The notes beneath the pieces were generated by a model. That model was not told the DNA's origin, ran no database searches, and saw nothing but the letters and a program-made list of their open reading frames with translations. Position numbers and translations under genes: made by a program. Positions 54,430-64,000 of a stretch of 64,000 nucleotides of DNA are shown here, piece by piece; position 1 is the first letter of the stretch; the number at the start of each line of letters is the position of its first letter. This DNA is from a secondary endosymbiont of Ctenarytaina eucalypti (GTDB lineage Bacteria; Pseudomonadota; Gammaproteobacteria; Enterobacterales; Enterobacteriaceae). The DNA is taken from contig NC_018419.1 in assembly GCF_000287335.1 (NCBI RefSeq), forward strand, positions 1,302,001-1,366,000, written 5' to 3'.

Positions 54430-55681
54430 ACCTTTTGGGTTTCGCTAAAGAATCACCTTTGGCTGAGACATATCTCTTGTGTTTATTGGTTATTAGCTAG
54501 AAGCGCTAGATAAGTGTTTTCAAGATGATAGCGCTATTCCTGTTCTGTACTGTTTATGCCATATTTATGATAGACATAAATAACTTTATTGTATAAAGAT
54601 CCTGTGAACTGTTGGTTTAGCGCACGTGTTCATTTCTGTAATGTAGCATAAGTTTTGTTAAACAAACGGGGAGTTTTGGCAAAAATTGATGCAACTCAGT
54701 ATATATTTAACAAATAATCTTTGTACAGAGGCACTGTTGAAAATGATGACCTGAATCAGGAAAACTTCCCCTGAAGTGGCGTAATTTTTTGATAGCATGA
54801 ATGCAGGAAAGAGTGTTGTGGAATGGGCGGCCCAAATGTGTCTTAGACGTTAGGGCGCACCGCTTATCTACTTACAGTGGGTTTCATCAAGACCACTGTG
54901 GTAAGAAAGAAGCTCTATCATTGATAGAACTAACCTTCAACATGTTTGGTGAATCAGAGAACGTCCGACAGAAGAGTATCAATAAAGGCTGATTATGAAA
55001 GAACGATAGTCAGACAGTAAGATCGGGTAATGCATGTTATGATCTCTGCTATAATTACCGTATAGCAGTACTACTGATAAAGAGGTGGTACTAGATTTCA
55101 TGCAGTCGACCCAACAGCGAATACGGGTTTCATTGGATGAAATCATTTACGATACATGTTGTTCTTGGAAAGCACTGTTTGCAGATAGGCGCATAAAGCT
55201 AATTGTTTTATTTCTGGGAAGTGCACAATATTCACCGGCCTCTATCACTACGAATGCATTGGCGATTAATAATCAGCATGTAATTGGCAGTAATCATACC
55301 AGGAACATACAAGTAGCGGGCATGCTAGCTGATTGAAGGTATGGCAGCGTGTTCCTGTTCAAAATACCTCTGGGTAGTCATCGGAATCTGCTGTATGATA
55401 ACCGCCAGTTAACGACAGGCGCTTACGATAGTTAAAATATTTAAACAAAGTGACGTTGTCAGTTATGTTGTACAGCATTTACATTACATAAAAATAGCCC
55501 AAACTTTCATTACAGCATAAATAGGCTACTGTATTTGATGGAGCTGTTACATAACGAAAGTCATCCTTTTCCCCCTATCAAATAAAGCCAATATACATCA
55601 TTAGTATATTACTCATTTAGTATTTGGCGCTCTTCTGATCGCTCTTAGCTCCCTTGCATAATATAGGGAGAAAGGTGTGTC
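54430..55681. other. Spacer between prmB and ydiK relic
   Basis: aroC, which follows prmB in E. coli, could not be recognised. An open plus-strand stretch of 83 codons at 55085-55336 (MVLDFMQSTQQRIRVSLDEI..) and one of 63 codons at 54801-54992 match no family known to me; they could be fragments of unidentified genes. Confidence 0.45.
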
Positions 55682-56785
55682 ATGTATCTTCCGAATTTAG
55701 TACACGATTTACCTAGAGTGTTATTTAGTATTACTTTTATCGCCATGATGGCTATCGGCTGCTTTTGGGTGGTTCAGTTTTTTATGCTTGGCTGTTTGTG
55801 GACATCTATGTTGGTGATAGCAGCCTGGCCACTACTTATTAAAGCACAGCTTCTGCTCTGGGAGAGACGTTCTCTTGCAGTCACAGTCATGACATTACTG
55901 CCGTTTGTACTGCCGGTCAGCATTGTGCTGAGCAGTATCGTCAATAATAGCGCATCTGCGGTGACCTGGGCGTCCAATCTGAATAAGGTGCACTTGCCGA
56001 CTCTTGCCTGGCTGTGCAGGAGGATGTGGCGATGGCGGGATGCAAGCTCCATGGCGCCTGGCAATCGCTGCTTGCCAGCGGTTTCGCCCTTTTGATAAGT
56101 AAGGGATTCAGCCTTATATCGGTCAGGCTGCCACGTGGATGCTGAGCCAAGCAAGCAGCTAACTTAGGTAGTCTACTACTCCATTCTGGAACAATGCTAT
56201 TTTTCAGCATATGGCCGTATCTCCGTTGTGAAAGCATAGGCATGAAGGTGCGCGATATTTTGCTATTTTCCTAGGACGGGAACGTGGCGACGCTTTAGTT
56301 TTTCTGCCCGCACAAGCCATTCGAGCGGTAGCGCTAGGGGGCAGTACTAACTGCGATTGTTCAGGCTGTCGTGGGAGGTATCGGCCTGCTGATTGCTGGC
56401 ATTCCACTAGCAACCGTACTAACCATCGTTTTTTTCGTAATGTGAACCGCCCAATCAGGCTCCTTGCCGATACTGATCCCGATGGGGGGTGTGTGATATG
56501 GCTGCATTGGAGTGGTAATAGAACCGGGGCCGATTCTGCTACTGGTCTGGAGCTGTGCGGTGGTTATTCTGGACAATATTCTACGGCCTATTTTTACTCA
56601 TATGAGCGCTGATTTGCCGATGCTGATCGTGCTATGCGGCTTTACTGGCCTTCGGGATGATTGGTTTATTTATCAGCCCGGTAGTGCTGGTAGTATCCTG
56701 GAGATTAGTGTTTTCCTGGATGCAGGAAGTAGAGGTTTCGGAGAAAATTGACAACCCTGAGACACCTCTCAGGGAGTTACATTAA
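55682..56785 (+). pseudogene. ydiK: Decayed AI-2E-type inner-membrane protein gene YdiK
   Basis: From ATG 55682 with AAAGG upstream, the first 100 codons read RVLFSITFIAMMAIGCFWVV and LLIKAQLLLWERRSLAVTVM, matching the N-terminal helices of YdiK (ILLSVLFLAIMIVACLWIV; RRSLAVLVMTLL). Later frames give RGERGDALVFLPAQAIRAVA-like text at 56275-56335 and LLVWSCAVVILDNILRPIFT with SADLPMLIVLCGF at 56530-56650 (LLVWSGVVGTLDNVIRPMLI; GADLPLILILSGV), ending near 56785. At least three frameshifts and an internal stop. Function of YdiK is unknown. Confidence 0.85.
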
Positions 56786-56993
56786 TTGCAACTCGCTCTC
56801 TGCAGCGCAGAGAGGATAATCGTTTCCACGTGCTAATTGACATAGACCGACGATGTGAGTGATAATATCCTTGCAGAGCAGGAATATGAGCTTTAGGTCT
56901 TCCTCATGCGTATCAGCATGACTATATCATTGAATATCAGTTACTGATCAGCGATGAATGATACTTAAAAATATGAAAAATCAGGGAGTGTAT

Positions 56994-57500
56994 TCAAAAC
57001 GTGCCATCATGGTTATTTAGCTTCTTGAGTTCCCGATCGATAAAGAAAAGGCCATTAGCGTCAATGTTGACTAGTGCAAGTTTTTCTAAGATTGACCGGA
57101 ACATCTTTTCTTCTTCATGTTGCTCAGCAATATACCACTGCAGGAAGTGAAACGTTGAATAATCTTGCAGCGTCATGGCAAGATGAACCAACTCGTTGAT
57201 CTTATGGGTGATCAACTGTTCATGTTTGTAAGCAAGGCTTATCAGCTCTCCGAGGGAAGAAAAACCGACAGGCGGCGCATCGATAGCTCCTAATATAGGC
57301 ATGGTCCCAGTGTCATTGAAATAATCAAATAGACGACGCATATGATCCATCTCTTCGCTGAACTTGGTTTTAAAAAACTGCCCGGCACCTTCGAAGCCTT
57401 TTTCATTGCACCATGCACTCATTTGTAAATAGAGATTAGCGGAAAAGAATTCGAGATTTAATTGTGCATTAAGTGCACTGGCCATTTCTTTTTTTAACAT
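56994..57500 (-). CDS. ftnA: Non-haem ferritin
   Basis: 24-mer iron-storage protein that oxidises ferrous iron and stores it as ferric mineral. The 168-residue four-helix protein begins MLKKEMASALNAQLNLEFFS and has ferroxidase ligands in the expected places: E17 in LNLEFF, EEMDHM (E50, H53), TYKHEQL-like AYKHEQLITHKINEL (E94), and AEQHEEE (E126-E130 region). QDYSTFHFLQWYIAEQHEEE is the hallmark block of FtnA. An AAGGA is nine bases before the ATG. Isolated by decayed sequence on both sides. Keeping ferritin with glutathione synthesis (gshB) fits a need to buffer iron and oxidants. Confidence 0.95.
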   Translation of the reverse strand: MLKKEMASALNAQLNLEFFSANLYLQMSAWCNEKGFEGAGQFFKTKFSEEMDHMRRLFDYFNDTGTMPILGAIDAPPVGFSSLGELISLAYKHEQLITHKINELVHLAMTLQDYSTFHFLQWYIAEQHEEEKMFRSILEKLALVNIDANGLFFIDRELKKLNNHDGTF

Positions 57501-59106
57501 TGCTTGCCGTCCTTTATAATGCCAGTTTTATAGCAAAAAACCGGATGATTTTAAACATGAACCATGACTTAAGCTCGGATGATACTACTAAACAACTGCA
57601 TATCATCTTCTGAATCACTGATCATCTATTTTTTTACCTATTTTATTAGATAATGCATCTTATCTCAAGTGCTTTGTTAAAACGGCACGATTTAAGTAAT
57701 CATTCGCTTACCTTAATGCATGAATATTAAATAATTTTCTCCATGAAAATATTAAAGCTGAGACTTAATCAGTGCTTTACGTACATTCAGAAGCATGTAA
57801 TATGCTCGAGCTTGTTGCAGTAAAATGCATGTGTTTCAGCCATGTCATCTCAGACGAAAAAGTCTTATCTTAAAGGGTTTATCCGTCTATTCGTTTAGCC
57901 GAGCACTCTTACTACCCAAAGAGGATTATCAATTAACATCTTGATGATGAAATGGGTATTTGATATCTCACTTAGAGTATTAAAAAATTTTAATGGCTCT
58001 ATTTTTTTAACTTATTAAACTACTGCTCAGATGCCTAGACTTTTTTACATCAGCAAGCAAGCATAAGACAGCGCATATCACCATAAAACATAAATACAAG
58101 GCATAATCCACCCTCCTCATCACGGAGGGCAAAGGTTGCAAAGCAAAAAGCGAGTTTTTTTAAGCGTTATCTAGCAGCAGCCAGTGTAATACATACATTG
58201 TATTTTGCTGCTTTATTGTGCAGTATCGCCACTGCCGCGAAGACTCTGCCGGATGGGGTCCACTCATCCTACATATTATCACATTATTAGCTGATAGCGC
58301 TTATGATTACAAGCACTTTTGTAATAACCTGGTGCGGAAGAGAAAGGTAGCCGATGACCCCACTAGGGCGGGGTAAGTAAGATTAGAATCATATATCATA
58401 TACCAATTCAGCATCAGCATGAAAAAAGCACGGCAAGATGGAAAAAGCCAGTTATTACCGGTATTCATTGACTGAGATGAAGAATATTTCGGGTTAAAAA
58501 ATGCCTTATGTTGATTTAAGTCTACGTAACTACAGCACTGCTCCTGGAGAAGCGATGGCAATAATCAGAAATTCTCAGTGAAGTTAGCACTGAGGAATAC
58601 TACCGAAGAGCATTCGAGGAAAATAGAATATTTTTCTATCGGTTGATTATTACATACTTTCATTGATTTAAGCATGATCCTTAACAGGTCAACAATGATG
58701 CGAATAAAGAATGCATAAACTAATAAAAGTGTAGAAAAATATAATCTAATCAACTAGCACTTTTTAGTGTGCCGCATTACCGAGATGATTGTATTTCAAC
58801 AATACCGAAAAAAATCGACGCCTATACCGCTCTGATGAAAACAGTACGATCATTAGATAGTAGAATGTACCAATGAGTTTTATAAACTAGGGGTTCTTCG
58901 CATCTGGAGTAAAACGATCCGCAGAAAACAACATTGTGTACTCTGGCATATGCAACATAGTAGAATGAAAGCGGTAGGGAGCAGCGACTAAATGATTTCC
59001 CTAAGACCGCGACCGAAATAGACTCCTGCGCCTTATCACTCATTGCGGAGAAAGTAGTGAGCATTATCAAAAGTAACAGCTAATATACTCAGGTTCTCTT
59101 TCTTAA
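57501..59106. other. 1.6 kb spacer between ftnA and tRNA-Leu
   Basis: No gene recognised; AT-rich with several short open stretches on the minus strand (58307-58561, 58565-58753, 58822-59070) that match nothing. A weak inverted repeat CCCTCC..GGAGGG lies near 58110-58130. Confidence 0.45.
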
Positions 59107-59191
59107 TGGTGCCGAAGGCCGGATTCGAACCGGCACACCCGAAGGAGGTTGATTTTGAATCAACTGCGTCTACCAATTTCGCCACTTCGGC
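59107..59191 (-). tRNA. leuX: tRNA-Leu (anticodon CAA)
   Basis: 85 nt on the minus strand from GCCGAAGTGG (59191) to the encoded CCA (59107). Acceptor stem GCCGAAG pairs with CTTCGGC; D-arm GGCGAAATTGGTAGACGC; anticodon stem GTTGA/TCAAC with loop TTCAAAA gives anticodon CAA, reading UUG; the long class II variable arm (CTCCTTCGGGTG) replaces the E. coli one; T-arm GCCGGTTCGAATCCGGC. It matches E. coli leuX apart from the variable arm. The only tRNA in the window. Confidence 0.97.
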
Positions 59192-60989
59192 ACTGAGGTG
59201 CTGATTAAAGCAAAACTGATTATATCACTCAAAGATTTTGATGCAATACTCATCTGCATCTCAGTTTTACAACTGCTACAAAGCTCTTTGAATGCATACC
59301 AGCGATTTTTGGCTCTTGCAGGTAGTGCTGAATTCATGCCCTTTAATGAGCCTAAAAGCTAACATTAGTTAGCAGCTATAGTATCGTGTTCAGTCTTAGA
59401 TAACTTTATGCGACGCAGGAGGATTTATTCATCCCTTCTCACTAATGATGTTATTTCCGGCGCCCGTCATGAGTAAGATTGATATTTCGAAAAACACAGT
59501 CTTCTTAATTAGAAGGCGTACTACTTCATAGACGTTACTAAGACGATGAAAGACCCATTAACATTACTTATATGTTGAAGTAGTAGTATTTAGGGCTAGG
59601 CCTAGCCAGGAGAAGGCGTAAGATAAAATCGGAATGTCAAAAATAGGCTTACACATGACGCTGCTTTGCCTGTTTATTAAAAGCGCGAGAGCCATTCAGA
59701 AGTCGTCAGAACAGTCTAGAATTCTAATTCTATTCAGTTATTAAAGTCTAATTAGCTCCTCATCTATCGGAAGTATCGTCAGGGATACTTTACTGATCAC
59801 CTAGAAGAGCGGTGATCTAGACGCTTGTTGTTGCTTACTCCGAATTTTGATAATATCCGCTTACTTTACCCTGGGCGTTGTCCTTAACGACACACGACGC
59901 TGATACTGGTAGACGTAATGAACATCATGGTATAGAGGTCTAGTTAATATTTCCGGAACTACTACGTCGCTAGATTATATGTCTTATCGTGCCTTTACTA
60001 AGACCTGATAAAAGAATTAATGTTGCTCCAACAAAAGACGTTTTTTCTTCTTATTAGATAAGAACACAAGATGCAATGCAATGTATGCCCTCTATGGCAG
60101 ATAAAACGCTGAGAGTCACTACCTAATAAACCGACAATAAGGGATTTGAAACCCTACCTGCCCTGAAAGCATAAATAAATTAGCCAGATCTTGATCTATA
60201 CACAGAGCACACTGCTCTTGGATGGCGTGATTGATCACTTTTTGACTCAGAGGCTATTATGACGATGCTGATGATTCATCGGGGATTTAGGCTGTCCTTC
60301 ACTGTGCTAGAGGGCCGTTTTACTCGCTGTTTAAATTGATTCAGCTACTGCTATGGTGTCGTACCGTTCTTGGCTCTGAAAATGAGGAAAACAGCGCATA
60401 TCGGCATTTACATCTCAATAGGCGCTTACATTACCCCTTTAATGCTTGATAGTTAATCCGGATGGCTTTTGGGAAAGAGAATACAGCGCGTTCGGCAGCC
60501 ATTATACTGATACAGGTTATAGAGTAACGTGTAATCGTTATCTGGAGGTGGATAGCGCGAAAGATAAAATGATCTGTTGCTATGTGTCGTAAAGTAATAA
60601 AACAGATACAGAAGCTTTTCCGGATGGAAGACAGAGACCCCCATAAAACAATCCCAAAAAACATTATCTGACGGCGATGATGATACAGGAGACCGCTATT
60701 TATGCGCTGTTAATTAAATAAAATAAAACAGCTTCTGGGGTCACGTTAGTGCGGAAAACATTGTTCAGCTATATACAAGACAGCCACAGCACGCAGTTAA
60801 CAGTTCAGCATCTGAGCTGCAGAAAGCCGCCCAGGAATAGTAAAGTAGGCATTCACCTAAGCCAACGACTGAGCCGACGCTCGATGTCTACTACAACTCC
60901 GCTTACCTTCATTGGATCGAGCTGCATGATGTTAATTACAGATATTAATATATTTATTAAATCTATAAGATCAAAATAATTTATTAAAA
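59192..60989. other. 1.8 kb spacer after tRNA-Leu
   Basis: No recognisable protein gene or relic. Two overlapping minus-strand open stretches at about 60431-60664 are unrelated to any family I know. Confidence 0.45.
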
Positions 60990-61023
60990 AAATCCTAGTA
61001 TTTTTTATAAAATACTAGGATTT
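60990..61023. terminator. Strong hairpin, probable bidirectional terminator
   Basis: AAATCCTAGTATTTT (60990-61004), loop TTAT, AAAATACTAGGATTT (61009-61023): a perfect 15 bp stem with U-rich sequence following on either strand. It is the longest perfect inverted repeat I noticed. It lies just before the rsmE relic. Confidence 0.65.
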
Positions 61024-61027
61024 GTTA

Positions 61028-61446
61028 TAGATTCTATCATTGCACTAGGCTAAATGGCCTGATGGGGGGTTCTTTCAAGCCAATAGTTAAATAAAAAATC
61101 CGCAACACTGGTAAAAATTGCTATCAGTACGAGTGTACAATGTGTCCGAAGCAGCCTACCCGACAGCTCCGCCTTCCTATGATCATAGAGGCAGAATGTG
61201 CGGCCTAATTTGTAGGCTTGACAGGTAAATGCCATCTCCGCTATGAATAGCTTATTGAATACGCTGACGTTGAATCGTGTCTTTTGCTTGTCCGTCCGGA
61301 AGGTGACCCCTTCGGCGGAGAAAGCTGAATATGCCGTTTATTCTACATTTACTGATACTGATGCATGCTATTGCAACCGTTGTTGCACAGTGAGTGCAAC
61401 ACACTGATCTCATCACCTGATTAAAAAATGCAGCATTACGGCCAGG
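61028..61446 (+). pseudogene. rsmE: Decayed 16S rRNA m3U1498 methyltransferase gene
   Basis: Plus-strand frames read DSIIALG (QKSIELGV), LSSQ-stop-LNKKSATLVKIAI near 61070-61125 (LDSERLNKKLQQWQKIAI), NAISAMNSLLNTLTLNRV near 61235 (LHPRASNSINTLPLPVERV), LVRPEGDPFGGE at about 61285-61320 (LIGPEGGLSADE, the SAM knot), and a tail near 61395-61446. The first third of the gene is deleted. It lies directly before gshB, as in E. coli. Multiple stops. Confidence 0.8.
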
Positions 61447-61466
61447 TGGGGCAAAAGGAGCACACA

Positions 61467-62420
61467 ATGATTAAGCTTGGCATCGTGATGGATCCCATTG
61501 CATCTATCTTGAAAAAAGACAGTAGCTTAGCGATGTTGCTAAAAGCGCAGCAACTAGGTTATGAGCTTCATTATATGGAGATGAGCTCTTTGTATCTTCT
61601 GGGTGGGGAAGCAAGGGCTAGTACACGTCTGTTGTCGGTACAGCAGGATCATGATTCATGGTACAGCTTTAATAGCGAACAAGATATCGCGCTAGGCGAA
61701 CTAGACGTAATTCTAATGCGTAAAGACCCTCCCTTCGATACTGAATTCATTTATGCTACTTACATTCTGGAGCGCGCGGAAGTAGAGGGAGTGCTGGTTG
61801 TCAATAAACCGCAGAGTCTACGGGACTGTAACGAAAAATTGTTCACAGCCTGGTTTCCGCACCATACGCCGGATACTATCGTAAGCTGTCGTGACGAGCA
61901 TATTCGTGCTTTTTGGGAAGAGCACGGCGATATTATTCTAAAACCACTGGACGGAATGGGTGGCGCATTGATTTTTCGAGTAAAGAAAAGCGATCCTAAC
62001 CTAACAGTTATTGTTGAGATGCTAACCAGCTACGGACGTCACTTTTGCATGGCACAAAAGTATCTTCCGGCCATCAAAAATGGCGATAAAAGAGTGCTGA
62101 TGGTAGATGGTGAACCGATTCCTTATTGTCTGGCTCGCATTCCAAAAATCGGTGAAACTCGCGGAAATCTGTCTTCCGGCGGCCGAGGTGAGGTCCGTCC
62201 GCTCAGCGAAAACGACTTTAAAATCGCTTGCGATATAGGTCCCGTCTTGAAGAAGAAAGGGTTAATATTTGTCGGTCTGGATATCATTGGTGATTGTTTA
62301 ACTGAGATTAATGTTACTAGTCCCACTTGTATACAGGAAATCGAAGCAGCTTTCCCTCTTTCCATCACTGGGATGCTTATGGATGCCATTGAAAAACGCC
62401 TAGCAGCGCGAAAACGCTGA
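61467..62420 (+). CDS. gshB: Glutathione synthetase
   Basis: ATP-grasp enzyme that joins gamma-glutamylcysteine and glycine. The 317-residue protein begins MIKLGIVMDPIASILKKDSS and has DVILMRKDPPFDTEFIYATY, LVVNKPQSLRDCNEKLFTAW, DIILKPLDGMGGALIFRV (ATP-binding loop), GDKRVLMVDGEPIPYCLARI, RGNLSSGGRGE, IFVGLDIIGDCLTEINVTSP and GMLMDAIEKRL, nearly all identical to E. coli. The ATG 61467 is chosen over an in-frame codon 13 residues upstream because AAAAGGAG lies six bases before it and the family starts MIKLG. The next genes in E. coli (yqgE, yqgF) are not seen. Confidence 0.96.
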   Translation: MIKLGIVMDPIASILKKDSSLAMLLKAQQLGYELHYMEMSSLYLLGGEARASTRLLSVQQDHDSWYSFNSEQDIALGELDVILMRKDPPFDTEFIYATYILERAEVEGVLVVNKPQSLRDCNEKLFTAWFPHHTPDTIVSCRDEHIRAFWEEHGDIILKPLDGMGGALIFRVKKSDPNLTVIVEMLTSYGRHFCMAQKYLPAIKNGDKRVLMVDGEPIPYCLARIPKIGETRGNLSSGGRGEVRPLSENDFKIACDIGPVLKKKGLIFVGLDIIGDCLTEINVTSPTCIQEIEAAFPLSITGMLMDAIEKRLAARKR

Positions 62421-64000
62421 TGTATCTAGAACCTCTCTCTGAGCTGTATGTTGACAATCTTCTGTATGGTGTCTTAAGAAGTGTGCGATAGCCTGCTAAT
62501 ACATTGCGTAGATGTTTTTAACAACAAAATGACAGGGTGGAAAAGTCTATATGCAAGGTCTTGATGGAGTAAGAGATTACCGATGACTCCGCTGCGATAA
62601 TAAAAAATTGATTGCATTATCTGATGTCTTATAATAGGAAGTGAGTGAATGAGCATGACCATAAAAATAAAATAAGAGACACTGGGTATATTAACATGCA
62701 TAAGGCCTTGTTCGCTAAAATAGCTACTCTTCTTTTATGCAATGTGCACGGTGTTCTATATTCCTCACAACACATAAGCCCATTCAGTGTGCAGTACTCA
62801 TTTCCCTGACGCCCTGCCTAGCAGGGCGTCATCGTCATGCAGGTTTAGATGATTATGCTGAAGAGTATTGAATAGGCAAGGGGCTGTGTCAGTCAGTAAA
62901 CAAATATGAGTTCTGATTCTCTTTTTGTTAAGCATAATGATTGCTGCCTGGGCGCTGATTTCCTATGGTACATATTACGCGCATTGTATGCAGATAATCA
63001 ATATTCTGCACTTTATGGCGATAGGATCAGGGGGTGTTGAAGTCTCTTTAAGACAGAAACATCACAGTAAGTCGTATCATATTTTTTGTTGAATAAAACA
63101 GAATTATGCTGTGACGTGAAAAGTGTTACCAGGCTATACCGGTCCTATCAATACATTATTGTTTCATGAGATATCACTGCATAAGTGTATGTTTCAGGAC
63201 CTAGAAAGGTCACTAACCCTACAGCATGCAATCCGGTCACTTCATCAAGACAACTCTCAGTATCATTAAGTAATCAGTCCTAGATTTTTTAATGAAGCAA
63301 TTGCTTACAGATAGCAGAGCTCGTGCATGCGCAGCAGTGCTTCGTTATAAATTGGTACAGATGATTATAGTTGTTGTACTATGGTCACTAAGTGGTGGCG
63401 TACACGCTACGCTAGATTTTCAACATTATGCTTCTAGAGAGACCGCGCAAGCTACTTCATCTGAAACTTTACGATTGGGGTTCTGTAAGTTGACGGCATA
63501 AACCATTACACCGCATCGTGGGGTGTTTATGCCGACGATCCGGCTCGCTTGCTGAACTATCTTAGCAATAGAGGTATATAAGCTTAAACATCTCCTGCCA
63601 AAAATATTCTGTAACGTCCACAACGCAATGCCAAATGGTGATTGCATATCATCAGCAGCGTGCTTATGAAACAATCTGAGTAAACTAGTAGCCACGATGC
63701 CGTCGAAAAGCAACGCTTTTCTATCTATTTAGACATAAGACATCGCTGTCTGTATTCATCTAGAGCATCAGAATACTGTACTTTGTGAGTCCTTTTTTGT
63801 AAGGATACTGCTAAAATTATTGTGAATTTTTTCTTATAATTACTATATATTGAAAGACGTGTGGTGAGCTGAGTGACTCCTTACCTAACTTTTATTTTTT
63901 CAAAAAGCCCTAAAAAAACGTTAAGACGCGGTAAAATGACCTATAGAGTGATTGATAAGTGCCTGTCTTAAGGTTTTTTAGTGAAAGTGCATGAAAAACA
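62421..64000. other. 1.6 kb spacer after gshB to the window end
   Basis: yqgE and yqgF were looked for without success. A plus-strand open stretch at 63292-63501 (69 codons) has a hydrophobic segment (LVQMIIVVVLWSLSGGVHA) like a signal peptide or anchor, and just after it another frame reads HYTASWGVYADDPARLLNYL; together they may be the 5' part of a frameshifted exported-protein gene, but I cannot name it. Confidence 0.45.
62807..62831. repeat. GC-rich perfect 11 bp hairpin
   Basis: TGACGCCCTGC (62807-62817), loop CTA, GCAGGGCGTCA (62821-62831). It stands out in AT-rich spacer but has no T-run on either side, so it may be an eroded terminator of a lost gene. Confidence 0.55.

Noticed and set aside
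54430-55400. aroC relic after prmB
   Set aside because: Expected from E. coli order, but no chorismate synthase motif could be read in any frame.

Overview
The window looks like part of the chromosome of a host-restricted, Enterobacterales-type gammaproteobacterium (Sodalis-, Serratia- or Arsenophonus-like insect endosymbiont) in mid-reduction. Every recognisable protein aligns almost end to end with its Escherichia coli counterpart as I recall it, including exact or near-exact length matches (PolA 928, RF2 365, Glk 321, KdsD 328, Ffh 453, PrmB 310 residues). By my count only about 28 kb of 64 kb (roughly 44%) is intact coding sequence, in 30 protein genes and one tRNA. The rest is AT-rich spacer, much of which can still be read as rotted genes sitting where E. 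coli synteny predicts them. I saw no insertion sequence, prophage, integrase, CRISPR array, rRNA or toxin gene.

Layout: 1-6 kb, hemE and yedJ with fossils of nfi, nudC and tyrA. 6-9.6 kb, the ffh / rpsP-rimM-trmD-rplS translation and secretion cluster (minus). 11.5-13.1 kb, murA-ibaG (minus), followed by a collapsed mla operon. 15.4-23 kb, the kdsD-(kdsC)-lptCAB-(rpoN)-(hpf)-ptsN-rapZ-(npr) cluster, with the genes in brackets now pseudogenes or remnants. 24.2-27.3 kb, (xseB)-ispA-dxs for isoprenoid precursors, inverted relative to the next block. 28.3-35.4 kb, (yajL)-panE-(yajQ)-(yajR)-(cyoE)-cyoDCBA. 38.6-41.3 kb, prfB-lysS with the classic programmed +1 frameshift. 42.4-43.3 kb, glk. 45.8-50.3 kb, (hemN) and polA. 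51-54.4 kb, dusA, (smrB), prmB. 55.7-57.5 kb, (ydiK) and ftnA. 59.1 kb, tRNA-Leu(CAA). 61-62.4 kb, (rsmE)-gshB.

Functionally the retained set covers translation (RF2, LysS, L19, S16, RimM, TrmD, DusA, PrmB, tRNA-Leu), envelope building (MurA, KdsD, LptABC), haem and aerobic respiration (HemE, CyoABCD), isoprenoids (IspA, Dxs), pantothenate (PanE), glucose entry (Glk), iron and redox (FtnA, GshB) and DNA repair (PolA). Losses fall on regulation (rpoN, npr, hpf), lipid-asymmetry maintenance (mla), tyrosine synthesis (tyrA), anaerobic haem synthesis (hemN), repair and quality-control accessories (xseB, nudC, nfi) and rRNA modification (rsmE).

The most striking points are: (1) all four metal-binding carboxylates of the PolA 3'-5' proofreading site are replaced while polymerase and 5'-nuclease motifs are intact; (2) cyoE (haem O synthase) is a wreck beside an intact cyoABCD; (3) ptsN and rapZ survive although rpoN, hpf and npr around them are dead; (4) the ancestral trmD ATG is now ATA; (5) rpsP and lysS have lost their ancestral stop codons and carry short C-terminal extensions. 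All family comparisons are from memory of the E. coli proteins; no search was run.
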